64,000 nucleotides of DNA from Flavobacterium poyangense (GCF_011751075.1 NZ_JAALLN010000001.1:595113-659112), one strand, 5' to 3'; shown: positions 18,757 to 27,834, counted from the first letter of the stretch. Notes: generated by a model not told the origin, from the letters alone. Program-made: numbers and translations.

Positions 18757-19683
18757 TTAAATCTGTTTTACAGTTGGTTCTAGTGATTTAAAATCCGGAA
18801 CTAATATTGTTGCTTGCAATTTATTAGCCGCAGGTATTTTATCTGAATGAATTGTATATATAGTATTAACACTTTCGCCTTTTATTGCATTTATCGCAAC
18901 AGCATACTCAGCAACTTTTACTCCCTTATCATTAAAAATAGCAATAATATGCTTTAGTGGCGCAGTAGGAATAACGTCATAACCATCAAGATTAGTTATA
19001 GCATTACGGCTTTTATTAACATCTATCGGTCCCGTACTATTTCCTCCTTCAGCTAATGTTCGCACTTTTGCGCTATAATTCCAAGCCTTTAATTCATCCG
19101 ATAGTTGAAATACTGATAGTACACGTCCATTCATTGGATTTAAAATAAATGAAAGTGGTGTATTTACTCCCGCTATTACATCTATTATCTGATTATTAGC
19201 TCCGTAATTAACAGCGACAGGCTTCTGTTCCCACTTTATAAACAAATCATTCACGGACAATGTACTAGATTCTCCCAGCCAAGAGCCGTAAACATATTCT
19301 TCATCCGAAGTCCCAGAATTAGCAAAAACTTGAAAACTTGAAATTCCTGTACTAAAATTTCTTATTTCAAATCCATCAGCCGCACTAACATTATCATTAG
19401 AAACAATACCGAACTTAAAAATACTTGCAAGTCTAGTATAATCAGGCGCCCCTAATCCATCATAGCCTGCAGGATCCCAAGGCTGAACTTTTATTGTGAC
19501 ATTATTAACAGTAACAGGGAGCGTTCCGCGTTTTACATCTTTTCCTGTGATATTTGTCTTTTGCGAATTAAGATGAATATTCATCGACGTTTCCTGGCTA
19601 ACCACCTTATCCTGTTCTACATCACTTTCCGAGCAACTTATTGCACTAAACAATACTAAACCTACTAATATAATTTTCTTCAT
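18757..19683 (-). CDS. Putative lipoprotein, unknown function
   Basis: A 308-residue protein with a lipoprotein signal MKKIILVGLVLFSAISC (lipid Cys 17), so it is anchored in the envelope. The mature part is rich in polar beta-type sequence (TLPVTVNNVTIKVQPWDPAGYDG) with no domain that I recognise. It is oriented with der and lies between der's terminator and an orphan der 3' end, so it is probably an inserted cassette. The 280-bp stretch upstream holds only that terminator. Confidence 0.75.
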   Translation of the reverse strand: MKKIILVGLVLFSAISCSESDVEQDKVVSQETSMNIHLNSQKTNITGKDVKRGTLPVTVNNVTIKVQPWDPAGYDGLGAPDYTRLASIFKFGIVSNDNVSAADGFEIRNFSTGISSFQVFANSGTSDEEYVYGSWLGESSTLSVNDLFIKWEQKPVAVNYGANNQIIDVIAGVNTPLSFILNPMNGRVLSVFQLSDELKAWNYSAKVRTLAEGGNSTGPIDVNKSRNAITNLDGYDVIPTAPLKHIIAIFNDKGVKVAEYAVAINAIKGESVNTIYTIHSDKIPAANKLQATILVPDFKSLEPTVKQI

Positions 19684-19857
19684 ATTTATTTATTTTCAGT
19701 GCAAATCTCAAATAAAATAACAGTAATTACAACTTACAAAGTTTAATTTTTGCACTATTAGTATCTTTTTTTTCTATGAAGAATCAATAAGTAATATAGT
19801 CATACCAAAGTCTTCAAAAGCTTATGATTTTAAAAACAGCTAGTTTTATAAAAACAA

Positions 19858-19881
19858 AAATCGCTCATCTCTGAGCGATTT
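19858..19881 (-). terminator. Terminator of der
   Basis: A perfect 10-bp stem AAATCGCTCA / TGAGCGATTT with a 4-base loop, followed on the minus strand by TTTTGTTTTT. It lies 83 bases after the der stop. Confidence 0.8.
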
Positions 19882-19963
19882 AATTCTATTGGTTTGAAGA
19901 TTACCTTCTCAGCTTGACCTTTTACTTTTGAAGTTAAGTTGTCAATACTGAATTATCATCTTT

Positions 19964-21271
19964 CTATTTCTCTCTAATATAAATATCGATTGGCACTCCC
20001 GCGAAATCCCAATTTTCTCTGATCTTATTTTCAAGGTATCTCTTGTATGGTTCTTTAACATATTGTGGCATGTTAGCAAAAAACACAAACTGAGGTGTTA
20101 AAGTTGGTAACTGCATGCAATATTTAATTTTCACATACTTTCCTTTAGTTGCCGGTGGCGGATAAGCCTCGATAACTTTCAACATATATTCGTTGAATTT
20201 TGAAGTTGCAATTCTTTGTTTTCTATTTTCAAAAACCTGAACTGTCGCTTCCAGTGCTTTCAATAAACGTTGTTTCGTTAAAGCAGAAACAAACAAAATA
20301 GGCACATCAGTAAAAGGCATTAATTCTTTTTTGATTTTCTCTTCGTAATCTCTTGTAGACATCGTATCTTTTTCTACTAAATCCCATTTGTTTACCAAGA
20401 TCACAACTCCTTTACGGTTTTTCTCTGCCAACCAGAAAATACTCTGATCCTGACCTTCAAATCCACGGGTTGCATCAATAACCAAGATACAGATATCGGC
20501 ATGCTCAATCGCACGAACCGAACGCATTACAGAATAAAATTCTAAATCTTCTTTAACTTTTGCCTTACGACGGATACCCGCAGTGTCAACCAAGTTAAAC
20601 TCGAAACCAAAACGGTCAAATTTTGTATCAATAGCGTCACGTGTAGTTCCCGCAATATCAGTTACTATATAACGATCCTGACCAATTAAAGCGTTGATAA
20701 AACTGGATTTACCAGCATTTGGACGTCCTACAACAGCAAAACGAGGTAAATCTTCTTTAACCTCAACAACAGGTTTCTCCGGAAATGCCTCAATTAAAGC
20801 ATCTAACAAATCTCCTGTTCCACTACCTGAAATACTGGCGAAAGTAAAATAATCTCCTAAACCAAGATTATAAAACTCAATCGCATCTTTCTCACGCATC
20901 GCGTTATCTACTTTGTTTACAGCCAATAAAACCGGTTTTGTTACTTTACGCAACAATTTAGCCACCGTTTCATCCATTGGTGTAATACCTTCTTCAACAT
21001 CTACCACAAAAATAATAACATCGGCTTCATCAATAGCAAGCTCTACTTGTTTACGGATCTCCCCTTCAAATACGTCATCACTTCCGCGAACGTATCCACC
21101 GGTATCAATTACAGAAAACTCTTTTCCGTTCCACTCGCTTTTACCGTAGTTTCTGTCTCTGGTAACCCCGGAAACTGAATCTACAATAGCTTCTCTTCTT
21201 TGTATCAGCCTATTAAAAAGGGTTGATTTCCCTACATTAGGTCTTCCTACTATCGCAACAATGTTATTCAT
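19964..21271 (-). CDS. der: GTPase Der (EngA), ribosome biogenesis
   Basis: A 435-residue double GTPase needed for 50S subunit assembly. The first G domain has GRPNVGKST (residues 8-16), DTGG and NKVD. The second has GRPNAGKSS near 182, DTAG and NKWD. The C-terminal KH-like domain ends [11 protein letters not shown]. Length and motifs are normal. It is downstream of era in the same direction, with a hairpin between the two. A partial copy of its 3' end occurs at 18664-18720. Confidence 0.97.
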   Translation of the reverse strand: MNNIVAIVGRPNVGKSTLFNRLIQRREAIVDSVSGVTRDRNYGKSEWNGKEFSVIDTGGYVRGSDDVFEGEIRKQVELAIDEADVIIFVVDVEEGITPMDETVAKLLRKVTKPVLLAVNKVDNAMREKDAIEFYNLGLGDYFTFASISGSGTGDLLDALIEAFPEKPVVEVKEDLPRFAVVGRPNAGKSSFINALIGQDRYIVTDIAGTTRDAIDTKFDRFGFEFNLVDTAGIRRKAKVKEDLEFYSVMRSVRAIEHADICILVIDATRGFEGQDQSIFWLAEKNRKGVVILVNKWDLVEKDTMSTRDYEEKIKKELMPFTDVPILFVSALTKQRLLKALEATVQVFENRKQRIATSKFNEYMLKVIEAYPPPATKGKYVKIKYCMQLPTLTPQFVFFANMPQYVKEPYKRYLENKIRENWDFAGVPIDIYIREK

Positions 21272-21447
21272 TTTTTTCTATTTTAGATTTCAGATTTTTA
21301 GATTTCAGATTCCGGTTTCCCAAAATCGTGACTCTTATAAATCAAAAATACTGTATTTTAATTTTTTGCAAAGGTAGGTAAAAAAGTGACTAAGTCGCTA
21401 AGTTTCTAAGTACCTAAGATTTTTAGTGTTTTTAGGAGTTGTTTCAG

Positions 21448-21490
21448 GTTTCAAGTTTCACGTTGTAGAACCGAACCTGAAACTTGAAAC
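21448..21490 (-). terminator. Hairpin between era and der, possible terminator
   Basis: 13-bp perfect arms GTTTCAAGTTTCA / TGAAACTTGAAAC with a 17-base loop, starting 14 bases past the era stop. There is no strong T-run on the minus strand, so termination is uncertain. The 5' arm shares the TTTCAAG motif with the 9.1-kb repeat. Confidence 0.4.
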
Positions 21491-21503
21491 AAAAGAAACT
21501 CCC

Positions 21504-22385
21504 CTACTGGTTGTATCCGAAACGCTTCAACATATTCGCGTTGCTTCTCCAATTCTTATTCACCTTAACATAAAGTTCAATGTGAATTTGTTTTCCGAAA
21601 AACTTCTCTAGATCAGTACGGGAATCCATACCTACTTTTTTCAAAGCAGCACCTTTATGTCCGATGATAATTCCTTTTTGTGTATCACGCTCTACCATAA
21701 TTACGGAACGGATACGGATAATATTTTCATCTTCAAGGAATTCTTCCGTCACAATTTCTACGGCATATGGAATCTCTTTACTGTAATTCAATAAGATTTT
21801 CTCACGGATGGTTTCGTTTACAAAAAAACGTTCCGGTTTATCGGTCAATTGATCTTTTGGATAATAAGCAGGGGATTCAGGAAGTAACTCAATAATTCTG
21901 GAGAAAACTTCCGGTACATTGAAATTCTGCAAAGCCGAAATTGGGAAGATTTCCGCATTTGGCACTTTTGCTGTCCAAAATGCTACTTGTTCTTCTAATT
22001 GTTCCTGGTTTGAATTGTCAATTTTATTCAACAATAATAAAACCGGAATTTTAGCGTGGATGATTTTATTGAAAAAGGCTTCGTCTTTTAAGTCCTGCTC
22101 TCCTATTTCGACCATATAAACCAAAATATCTGCATCTTCAAAAGCCGATTTCACGAAGTTCATCATCGACTCCTGCATTTCGTAAGCCGGTTTGATGATC
22201 CCGGGAGTATCTGACAATACCAATTGAAAATCTTCACCATTTACGATTCCAAGAATACGATGACGTGTTGTTTGTGCTTTTGATGTAATGATGGATAATC
22301 TTTCTCCAACAAAGGCGTTCATCAATGTTGATTTCCCAACGTTTGGATTCCCGATGATGTTTACAAAACCTGCTTTATGTGACAT
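21504..22385 (-). CDS. era: GTPase Era, 16S rRNA maturation
   Basis: A 293-residue Ras-like GTPase with a KH domain that binds the 3' end of 16S rRNA in 30S assembly. It shows G1 GNPNVGKST (residues 12-20), G3 DTPG, G4 NKID and the C-terminal KH segment GHKGAALKKVGMDSRTDLEKFFGKQIHIELYVKV. Length is normal and all GTPase motifs are intact. It is upstream of der and divergent from the tRNA-fMet gene at 22535. Confidence 0.97.
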   Translation of the reverse strand: MSHKAGFVNIIGNPNVGKSTLMNAFVGERLSIITSKAQTTRHRILGIVNGEDFQLVLSDTPGIIKPAYEMQESMMNFVKSAFEDADILVYMVEIGEQDLKDEAFFNKIIHAKIPVLLLLNKIDNSNQEQLEEQVAFWTAKVPNAEIFPISALQNFNVPEVFSRIIELLPESPAYYPKDQLTDKPERFFVNETIREKILLNYSKEIPYAVEIVTEEFLEDENIIRIRSVIMVERDTQKGIIIGHKGAALKKVGMDSRTDLEKFFGKQIHIELYVKVNKNWRSNANMLKRFGYNQ

Positions 22386-22492
22386 TTGTGTATTATTTAA
22401 TTTTACTGCGTACAGTTTGACCTATTGGTCTCGAGTGCAAAGGTAGTCATATCAACTCAATACAGAAAATAAAACATTTTTTTAAGTTTTCG

Positions 22493-22522
22493 TTGTTTTT
22501 CTCAAAAATCGGCGTATCTTTG
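22493..22522 (+). promoter_or_regulatory. Promoter of tRNA-fMet copy 1
   Basis: TTG at 22493-22495, a 19-base spacer, then TATCTTTG at 22515-22522: an exact Bacteroidota consensus promoter, 12 bases before the tRNA. Confidence 0.85.
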
Positions 22523-22534
22523 CACCCGAAACAT

Positions 22535-22607
22535 CGCGGGATAGAGCAGTAGGCAGCTCGTCGGGCTCATAACCCGAAGGTCACAGGTTCGAGTCCTGTT
22601 CCCGCTA
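22535..22607 (+). tRNA. tRNA-fMet (CAT), initiator
   Basis: A 73-nt cloverleaf with anticodon CAT. Initiator features: unpaired first position (C1 opposite T72) and three consecutive G-C pairs in the anticodon stem (TCGGG CTCATAA CCCGA). T arm CAGG TTCGAGT CCTG. The CCA end is not encoded, as usual in this group. Identical to the gene at 35440-35512. Confidence 0.95.
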
Positions 22608-22615
22608 CTAAAGTA

Positions 22616-22644
22616 AAAGCTTCAGATTTCTCTGAAGCTTTTTT
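22616..22644 (+). terminator. Terminator of tRNA-fMet copy 1
   Basis: A perfect 11-bp stem AAAGCTTCAGA / TCTGAAGCTTT with loop TTTC and a following T-run. Variants of this hairpin follow nearly every tRNA-derived copy in the region. Confidence 0.85.
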
Positions 22645-22714
22645 GTTTTAATCCAACAGAGTGTAAAATTCCAATTTTTCTAAAAACATTTATTAGAAAT
22701 ATAACTTATAGCAT

Positions 22715-22766
22715 GGAGGGCTCATATCCGCCGCGGCGGACACAGGTTCGAGTCCTGTTCCCGCTA
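22715..22766 (+). repeat. tRNA-fMet 3'-half-derived repeat, locus 1 copy 1
   Basis: GGAGGGCTCATA (containing the anticodon-loop bases of tRNA-fMet) is joined to the palindrome TCCGCCGCGGCGGA and then to the intact T arm and acceptor 3' strand ending TTCCCGCTA. It is followed by an AGCTTCAGAG-type terminator. The bases just before it (AACTTATAG) match the last codons of the GIY-YIG ORFs at 35.8 and 36.2 kb. Confidence 0.85.
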
Positions 22767-22897
22767 CTAAAACAAAAGCTTCAGAGAAATCTGAGGCTTT
22801 TTTGTTTTTAATCCAACAGAGTGTAAAATTCCAAATTTTTTAAATTCCAAATTCCAACTTTTCTAAAAGTGTTTATTGGAAATCTAACTTATCGCAT

Positions 22898-22949
22898 GGA
22901 GGGCTCATATCCGCCGCGGCGGACACAGGTTCGAGCCTTGTTCCCGCTA
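22898..22949 (+). repeat. tRNA-fMet 3'-half-derived repeat, locus 1 copy 2
   Basis: The same structure as 22715-22766, one period (183 bp) further on. The T arm has two transitions (GAGCCTTG for GAGTCCTG) that still allow pairing. The 183-bp unit includes the repeated segment AATCCAACAGAGTGTAAAAT. Confidence 0.8.
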
Positions 22950-22985
22950 CTAAAATAAAGCCTCAGAAAAAATCTGAGGTTTTTT

Positions 22986-23340
22986 GTTTATATTTACTTT
23001 TGATTCTCTTTGCGGGCACAGATTACAAATCTGCGCGATCGTTGTCTACATATCGGAGCGATCGGATTCGGGTCCTGTTCCCGCAACTAAAATAAAGCTT
23101 CAGAGAAATCTGAGGCTTTTTGTTTATATTTACTTTTGATTCTCTTTGCGGGCACAGATTACAAATCTGCGCGATCGTTGTCTACATATCGGAGCGATCG
23201 GATTCGGGTCCTGTTCCCGCAACTAAAATAAAGCTTCAGAGAAATCTGAGGCTTTTTGTTTATATTTACTTTTGATTCTCTTTGCGGGCACAGATTACAA
23301 ATCTGCGCGATCGTTGTCTACATATCGGAGCGATCGGATA
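22986..23340 (+). repeat. 136-bp tandem repeat, 2.6 copies, with T-arm-like segment
   Basis: Units start at 22986, 23122 and 23258. Each has a short palindrome (GCACAGATTACAAATCTGCGC), paired CGATCG boxes around TTGTCTACATATCGGAG, then ATTCGGGTCCTGTTCCCGCAAC, a mutated T arm and acceptor end, and the AGCTTCAGAG hairpin. The third unit is cut after GAGCGATCGGA. The units are almost identical, so they are recent duplications. Confidence 0.85.
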
Positions 23341-23341
23341 A

Positions 23342-23370
23342 AAAAGTGTCAGCACACTGCCGACACTTTT
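23342..23370 (+). terminator. Terminator-like hairpin at the end of the repeat array
   Basis: A 9-bp stem AAAAGTGTC / GACACTTTT with an 11-base loop directly follows the truncated third 136-bp unit. The flanking A and T tracts could work in both directions. Confidence 0.6.
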
Positions 23371-23520
23371 AAGTTTTGAATTTGTGTCAGCAGACTTAAC
23401 ACAATTAGAAAATATCGATAATAAAAAGCAATAGTATCTAAACAGAGAACTCAATTGAGACCTGTTAGCGCAGATTTGTATTCATAAGTATTCGAAACCT
23501 TACCATTATATAAAACAAAA

Positions 23521-23543
23521 GGCCCAACTAAAAAAGTTGGGCC
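23521..23543 (-). terminator. Terminator of the DUF6090-like gene
   Basis: A perfect 9-bp stem GGCCCAACT / AGTTGGGCC with a 5-base loop, followed on the minus strand by TTTTGTTTTA. It lies 92 bases past the stop of the gene at 23635. Confidence 0.75.
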
Positions 23544-23634
23544 TCCATTATAACAAACAATAAAACCATTATTTATTGATTAATTTTTCAAACCTTTGCA
23601 TCATTTCATCTTTCTCTTTCAGCATTCGTTTTTA

Positions 23635-24339
23635 CTAATTCTCTATCTTGTCAATTTCTTTTACAATTTCTCTGGCTTCCTTAATCGCTTTTTCATAAGA
23701 TTTTTGATTGTATTTGGTAAAATTATCAATACCCGACAAAATAATCTTTGTTCTCTTTTTCATTAAATTCGTATAGATATCTTCATCCTCTTTTCCACCT
23801 ATCAACAAATCTACATATCTTGAAGTAATTTCTTTGTATGATTGTTCAACAAGTCCTATCTGTGGAATAGTTTGCTGATAATAACTCAAAATCATATTCC
23901 TTATGTTTTGATTTTCTATAGTGTTTATTTTACCACTAGATTTAAAGCCTTCATACCTACCATTGTTTACCAATGTATTAATGAAATTTGTACCTGAATT
24001 AATCTGTTTGTGATTCGCTTTAATACTGTCTATTTGTTGTTGCGTAAGATGTAAAGCAAATGAGATTTGTTGTTGCGTTTTATGAAATGTTTTTTTCGTG
24101 TCTTCCAGGTTTGCAATATCTTTTTGTAAATCTTCTTTCAATCCAACTAAAAATGTTTGCGCATCCTTCTGCTGATGTTTTTCTTCGCTCCAAGAGTGAA
24201 GCCAAATAGAAAGTGAAACAGCAAATACAATAATTAAAATTTCAACAAGTACTTCTTTTACTTTTTCTTTGAAAGAATGGTTTTTATTGTTCATCTCGGA
24301 GTATATTTTTTTTGAGTGTTTAATTATTTCGTCTTGCAT
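23635..24339 (-). CDS. DUF6090-like single-pass membrane protein
   Basis: A 234-residue protein with one membrane helix at about residues 33-50 (VEILIIVFAVSLSIWLHSW) followed at once by SEEKHQQKDAQTFLVGLKEDLQKDI, the layout of DUF6090 proteins common in Flavobacteriia. The remaining 180 residues are helical and charged. Function is unknown. It is 40 bp downstream of the DUF5694 gene in the same direction, so it is probably the second gene of a two-gene operon. The family assignment is by layout, not certain. Confidence 0.7.
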   Translation of the reverse strand: MQDEIIKHSKKIYSEMNNKNHSFKEKVKEVLVEILIIVFAVSLSIWLHSWSEEKHQQKDAQTFLVGLKEDLQKDIANLEDTKKTFHKTQQQISFALHLTQQQIDSIKANHKQINSGTNFINTLVNNGRYEGFKSSGKINTIENQNIRNMILSYYQQTIPQIGLVEQSYKEITSRYVDLLIGGKEDEDIYTNLMKKRTKIILSGIDNFTKYNQKSYEKAIKEAREIVKEIDKIEN

Positions 24340-24379
24340 ATTTTGTTTTGTAATTTTAACTTTAGGTCCCTGTGGCAGT

Positions 24380-25180
24380 TTATTTTAGTACGTTATTTAA
24401 TTCAACGAGCTCAAAGTCGTCGTTATTCTGTAGTAAATGTTTTAATATAGGAATATGTCCTTGTCCAAAAATTAAAATAACATATTTGTCCGAAGGCCCA
24501 ACTTGATTTATAATATTTGAATAAATAGCCAGATTTCTCAAATACCAATCCGATACAGACTGTGCTCCTGCATAATTTTTACCTGCTCCAATCTTTGCTA
24601 CAAATTTTAAATAAAGTGATAAATTTCTTTTTAATTCTTCGGGCTTATTTAAGTATTTTAAAACTTCGGTTATCGTGCCTTTTTTCACTTTATTACCATA
24701 ATCACTCATCATTCCATTCGCCACAGCCCCCAGATCTTTTAACAAATAAAACTGATTATTTTCTTTTGCAGTCACCCCCACTAAGCTATCGTGTACCATT
24801 CCGTAGAATTTATCGATACAGTTTACTTGCTTTAATTTTAATTTCTTAGCTAATCTAAAACCAATTTGCTCTCTTTCTGAAACTGTAAGTTTATATTGAT
24901 CTGCTAAATATAAATTATACAAACTATCTATAGAACGTTGGTTTTCAACCGGTCTTTCAATCATCACTTTAGACGCTTTTGTTTGAGACAGTACATTAGC
25001 TAAGTCTTCTAATTCATTTTGTCGCTTAGCACTAAAAAAATCATCTACTTTTAGTTCAAATTCATCTTTATGCGGAGTTTCAAAATGAATAGTTCCAATT
25101 AATAAAATTTTTGTTTTCTGAGTCTGGCCGAATGTTATAAGGCCAAAATTCAAAACAAAAATTAACATTATTCTTTTCAT
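24380..25180 (-). CDS. DUF5694 family exported protein (TraB/ChaN-like fold)
   Basis: A 266-residue protein with a signal peptide (MKRIMLIFVLNFGLITFGQ). The motif LLIGTIHFETP (GTxHF) near residue 30, VMIERP near 75 and the late FGQGHIPILKHLL give the two His-containing motifs of the TraB/GumN/EreA-like fold assigned to DUF5694. A hydrolase role is possible but unproven. It is followed by a DUF6090-like gene. Its upstream 620 bp hold only repeats and a tRNA-tail remnant. Confidence 0.78.
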   Translation of the reverse strand: MKRIMLIFVLNFGLITFGQTQKTKILLIGTIHFETPHKDEFELKVDDFFSAKRQNELEDLANVLSQTKASKVMIERPVENQRSIDSLYNLYLADQYKLTVSEREQIGFRLAKKLKLKQVNCIDKFYGMVHDSLVGVTAKENNQFYLLKDLGAVANGMMSDYGNKVKKGTITEVLKYLNKPEELKRNLSLYLKFVAKIGAGKNYAGAQSVSDWYLRNLAIYSNIINQVGPSDKYVILIFGQGHIPILKHLLQNNDDFELVELNNVLK

Positions 25181-25380
25181 ATAATTTATTCTGTTTTGGT
25201 TGTTTCTTTTTTGGTTCTGAGGTATTAATAGTCGCTAATTCATTCATATGTGTGATAATTATTACACATTATTTATTTTCAAATATATACTTTTTTCAAT
25301 ATAAATCATCAAGAAGATTATTATTGCGATGGATGTTTTTGGTACTTACATAGAATGCGTATATGCAAACAAGTAGAAGA

Positions 25381-25410
25381 GAAAAAGTTAAGCTGTATTT
25401 TTGTAATTAG
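25381..25410. repeat. 30-bp repeat, copy 1
   Basis: Starts GAAAAAGTTAAGCTGTATTT and ends GTAATTAG. An identical 30-mer lies at 27397-27426, on the other side of the tail-fibre-like gene. The surrounding 25181-25803 stretch has no gene. Confidence 0.8.
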
Positions 25411-25540
25411 TGAGCTTATTTTTTTCTAAATAGTTTTATATCTAATAAAGAGAACTTTACTATTCTTCAAAAAAGTTATTGCAATATTTCAAAATTAAAT
25501 TTTAAGATTCATATTCAACAATACTATAATAATCCTCACC

Positions 25541-25608
25541 AATCTGGTTAGCTATTTGAATGGTTCCCGCCACTGAGTAAAAGCTTCGGAGATATCTGAA
25601 GCTTTTTT
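25541..25608 (+). repeat. tRNA-tail remnant and terminator hairpin
   Basis: AATCTGGTTAGCTATTTGAA then TGGTTCCCGCCACTGAG resembles 38880-38911, where the same leader precedes CTTCCCGCTACTAAA. The TTCCCGC(T/C)ACT part matches the tRNA-fMet 3' end. A hairpin AAAGCTTC / GAAGCTTT with a T-run follows at 25580-25608. Confidence 0.65.
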
Positions 25609-25803
25609 TATTTTACAAAGTTTCACTCATAAAGTCGGAGACTTTTGAAACATTTATAATTCTTATATAAACAAAAAGCGCAAAGTCAGAATAGAGACAT
25701 TTGCGCAGCTTTTCATAAACCCCTTTCAGAGTACCGGGATTCAACTTTGATCAAAAAGCTAAATCCTAATCTTTAAACTTTCACTCTTCCGGTACAGTGT
25801 TTT

Positions 25804-27027
25804 TCATCGTTTATTTTCAAGCTTTTCTAAGCGTTTGTTTTGTTCCAAAATAAGATTACCTTGTTCTAAAATAAAAGCTTTTAATTTATCCGATTTCTTC
25901 TCTTGTTCAATCACATACAGCGTAAGCTCCTCTATTTTCTGAAGCAGTTTTGAATTCATCTCTCCAAGATTAATTCCGTTTTTCATAACTTCTTCTTCAC
26001 TTGGAATATTTTCTAAATACCCTTTTTCAGCAATATGTTTTTCGACTTCTTTTAAAGTTGGCAGTTTGTAGTCTTTTTTGAAAACAAAATCTGACCAACC
26101 GGTTGCTTGTACTTTTATTTCCCTTGCACCGATTGATCCTTCGACTGCCAGTTTATGACTTCCCGTAGTTGTCGTACCAATTCCAACATTTCCTGCCGCC
26201 AATATAGTTAAAAGTGGAGTTGTAAAATTGTAAACACCTAAAATTGGCCTATTTGCCACCATTGTAATTCCTGCAAAAGCATTACTACCTGCTCCTGATG
26301 CCTCAAGTTTTATTATTGGCTCATTTCCTGTATCTGATAAAGGAACAGTTAATGCTCTGGTACCTGTTGACTCAAGTGGATTCCTCATATACCCAAGTAC
26401 ATTGTTCCCAAATGTTCCATTAGTACCATTTCCAAACGGAACGGTTGATAAAGTAAGCCCTGGACCACTCGCAATTCCCGGTGTAATAATTGCATCTTCC
26501 CTATTAATTTCTAAAAGCCTAACTGCCCCAGAACCACTTAAATTTAACTTAGAAGTTCCAAAAGAAGTACTACTATTTAACCAAGTTCGAGAAGTACTAA
26601 GCCCAATAACAGTATTACCATTTCGCATAACATCCATTAACACAGTAGCAAATCTGGCAAACCTAAAAGCAGGAGTTGTCAATGTTGTAAAATCAGTACC
26701 GTCATTTTTACGAGCATTAAACATTATATCACCACTAGCATTGAAGTCATTAACCCCTGCTTGTAATTGTAGCCCAACATTATTGTTACTTCTCCCAAGT
26801 ATTGTAGGAACTGCTGTTGACGCACTTCCGTTTCCAAACGAAATTGTACCATTTGGTATCAGGTTTACATCAACTGTACCTCCGGAAAGTCCCGTATTTA
26901 TATCTAACTTACCAATCGGCGTAGTTGTTCCAATACCCACACTTCCTGTCTCCGGAAATGGAAATGTATTTTGAGCAAAATTTGTTTGTGAAACAAATAT
27001 GACAAACAATAAAAAAAACTTTTTCAT
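25804..27027 (-). CDS. Exported tail-fibre-like protein with C-terminal coiled coil
   Basis: A 407-residue protein: signal peptide ending TNFAQ (about residue 19), then a Gly/Thr/Asn-rich beta region with the GSVGIGTTTPIGKLDI motif twice (about 29-44, and GNVGIGTTTTGSHKLAVEG near 283-300), as in phage tail-fibre and cell-surface proteins. The end, from about 320, is SDFVFKKDYKLPTLKEVEKHIAEKGYLENIPS followed by a coiled coil (LLQKIEELTLYVIEQEKKSDKL). This end resembles the chaperone-of-endosialidase end region but lacks a clear S74 serine motif. The function is probably surface attachment. It lies between two copies of a 30-bp repeat. Confidence 0.78.
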   Translation of the reverse strand: MKKFFLLFVIFVSQTNFAQNTFPFPETGSVGIGTTTPIGKLDINTGLSGGTVDVNLIPNGTISFGNGSASTAVPTILGRSNNNVGLQLQAGVNDFNASGDIMFNARKNDGTDFTTLTTPAFRFARFATVLMDVMRNGNTVIGLSTSRTWLNSSTSFGTSKLNLSGSGAVRLLEINREDAIITPGIASGPGLTLSTVPFGNGTNGTFGNNVLGYMRNPLESTGTRALTVPLSDTGNEPIIKLEASGAGSNAFAGITMVANRPILGVYNFTTPLLTILAAGNVGIGTTTTGSHKLAVEGSIGAREIKVQATGWSDFVFKKDYKLPTLKEVEKHIAEKGYLENIPSEEEVMKNGINLGEMNSKLLQKIEELTLYVIEQEKKSDKLKAFILEQGNLILEQNKRLEKLENKR

Positions 27028-27834
27028 AATTTAAAATTTTAAAAGAGGGAAATAGTAATATATACTTTCATATGAAAGCTAAAAAAATGTTATCAAAATA
27101 AAGATTTGATTCTCTGCAACAGCATCTCTAGAAGCTATTTTTTACTGTGCTATTAAAAATGGAAAGACATTCTTAAGAATACAATGGAAAGGTCAGACCT
27201 AAATAATAATCTTTAATTACAAACATTTGTTAAAAAAATGCAAAATAAAATAAAACAAAATGGCAATACAACTCTTTAATGTTAAAATTGAATTATAAAC
27301 TTATTAGCGGAATGTCCAATAAAATTGACTATTAGCCAAATCGTCTTATACCAAAGTAAGATCATGTTTTTTTCTAATAACTCTGTTAAACAACGGGAAA
27401 AAGTTAAGCTGTATTTTTGTAATTAGTTTCTTTTCTAATCCTTTCAATAATTTTATATTTCAAAAACAGAGAGGCTTTTTTGATTTTTAATCCTAACATA
27501 GTGTGAAATTCCAAATTAGCCGATTATACGGATTTGTTTTTCTAATCTAAAAATAAAAACACCTCTAAAATCTAAAGTTAAAAAGGAAGTTCAATGAAAA
27601 ATTCCGTAAAAAACCATACGTATATTCTTTCAAAACAAACTTTTCTAAATTTTATTAAAAATTATTTATCCTAATAAAAAGAAGAAAAAAACATATTTAC
27701 ACCTCCCTTACGCCCAAAACAAATTGCTACCAATCAAACAAATACAAAACACTTAACCAAATACTTTTTACAATTACTCATTCCTAAACGGGGCATTTCA
27801 TGAAAAACTAAAAAAATAAATTTCAAAAATATCA
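27028..27834. other. 807-bp intergenic stretch with scattered repeat remnants
   Basis: No credible gene. It contains the second copy of the 30-bp repeat (27397-27426), a segment at 27466-27515 (GAGGCTTTTTTGATTTTTAATCC and then AGTGTGAAATTCCAAATT) that matches the 183-bp repeat units near 22.8 kb, and otherwise AT-rich DNA. Confidence 0.7.
27397..27426. repeat. 30-bp repeat, copy 2
   Basis: Identical to 25381-25410. The two copies are in direct orientation and bracket about 2 kb containing the tail-fibre-like gene. Confidence 0.8.

Noticed and set aside
22715..22949. Possible additional tRNA genes with CAT anticodon
   Set aside because: The copies have CTCATA, T arm and acceptor 3' strand only; the acceptor 5' strand and D arm are missing and the anticodon 3' stem is replaced by a palindrome, so no cloverleaf can form.
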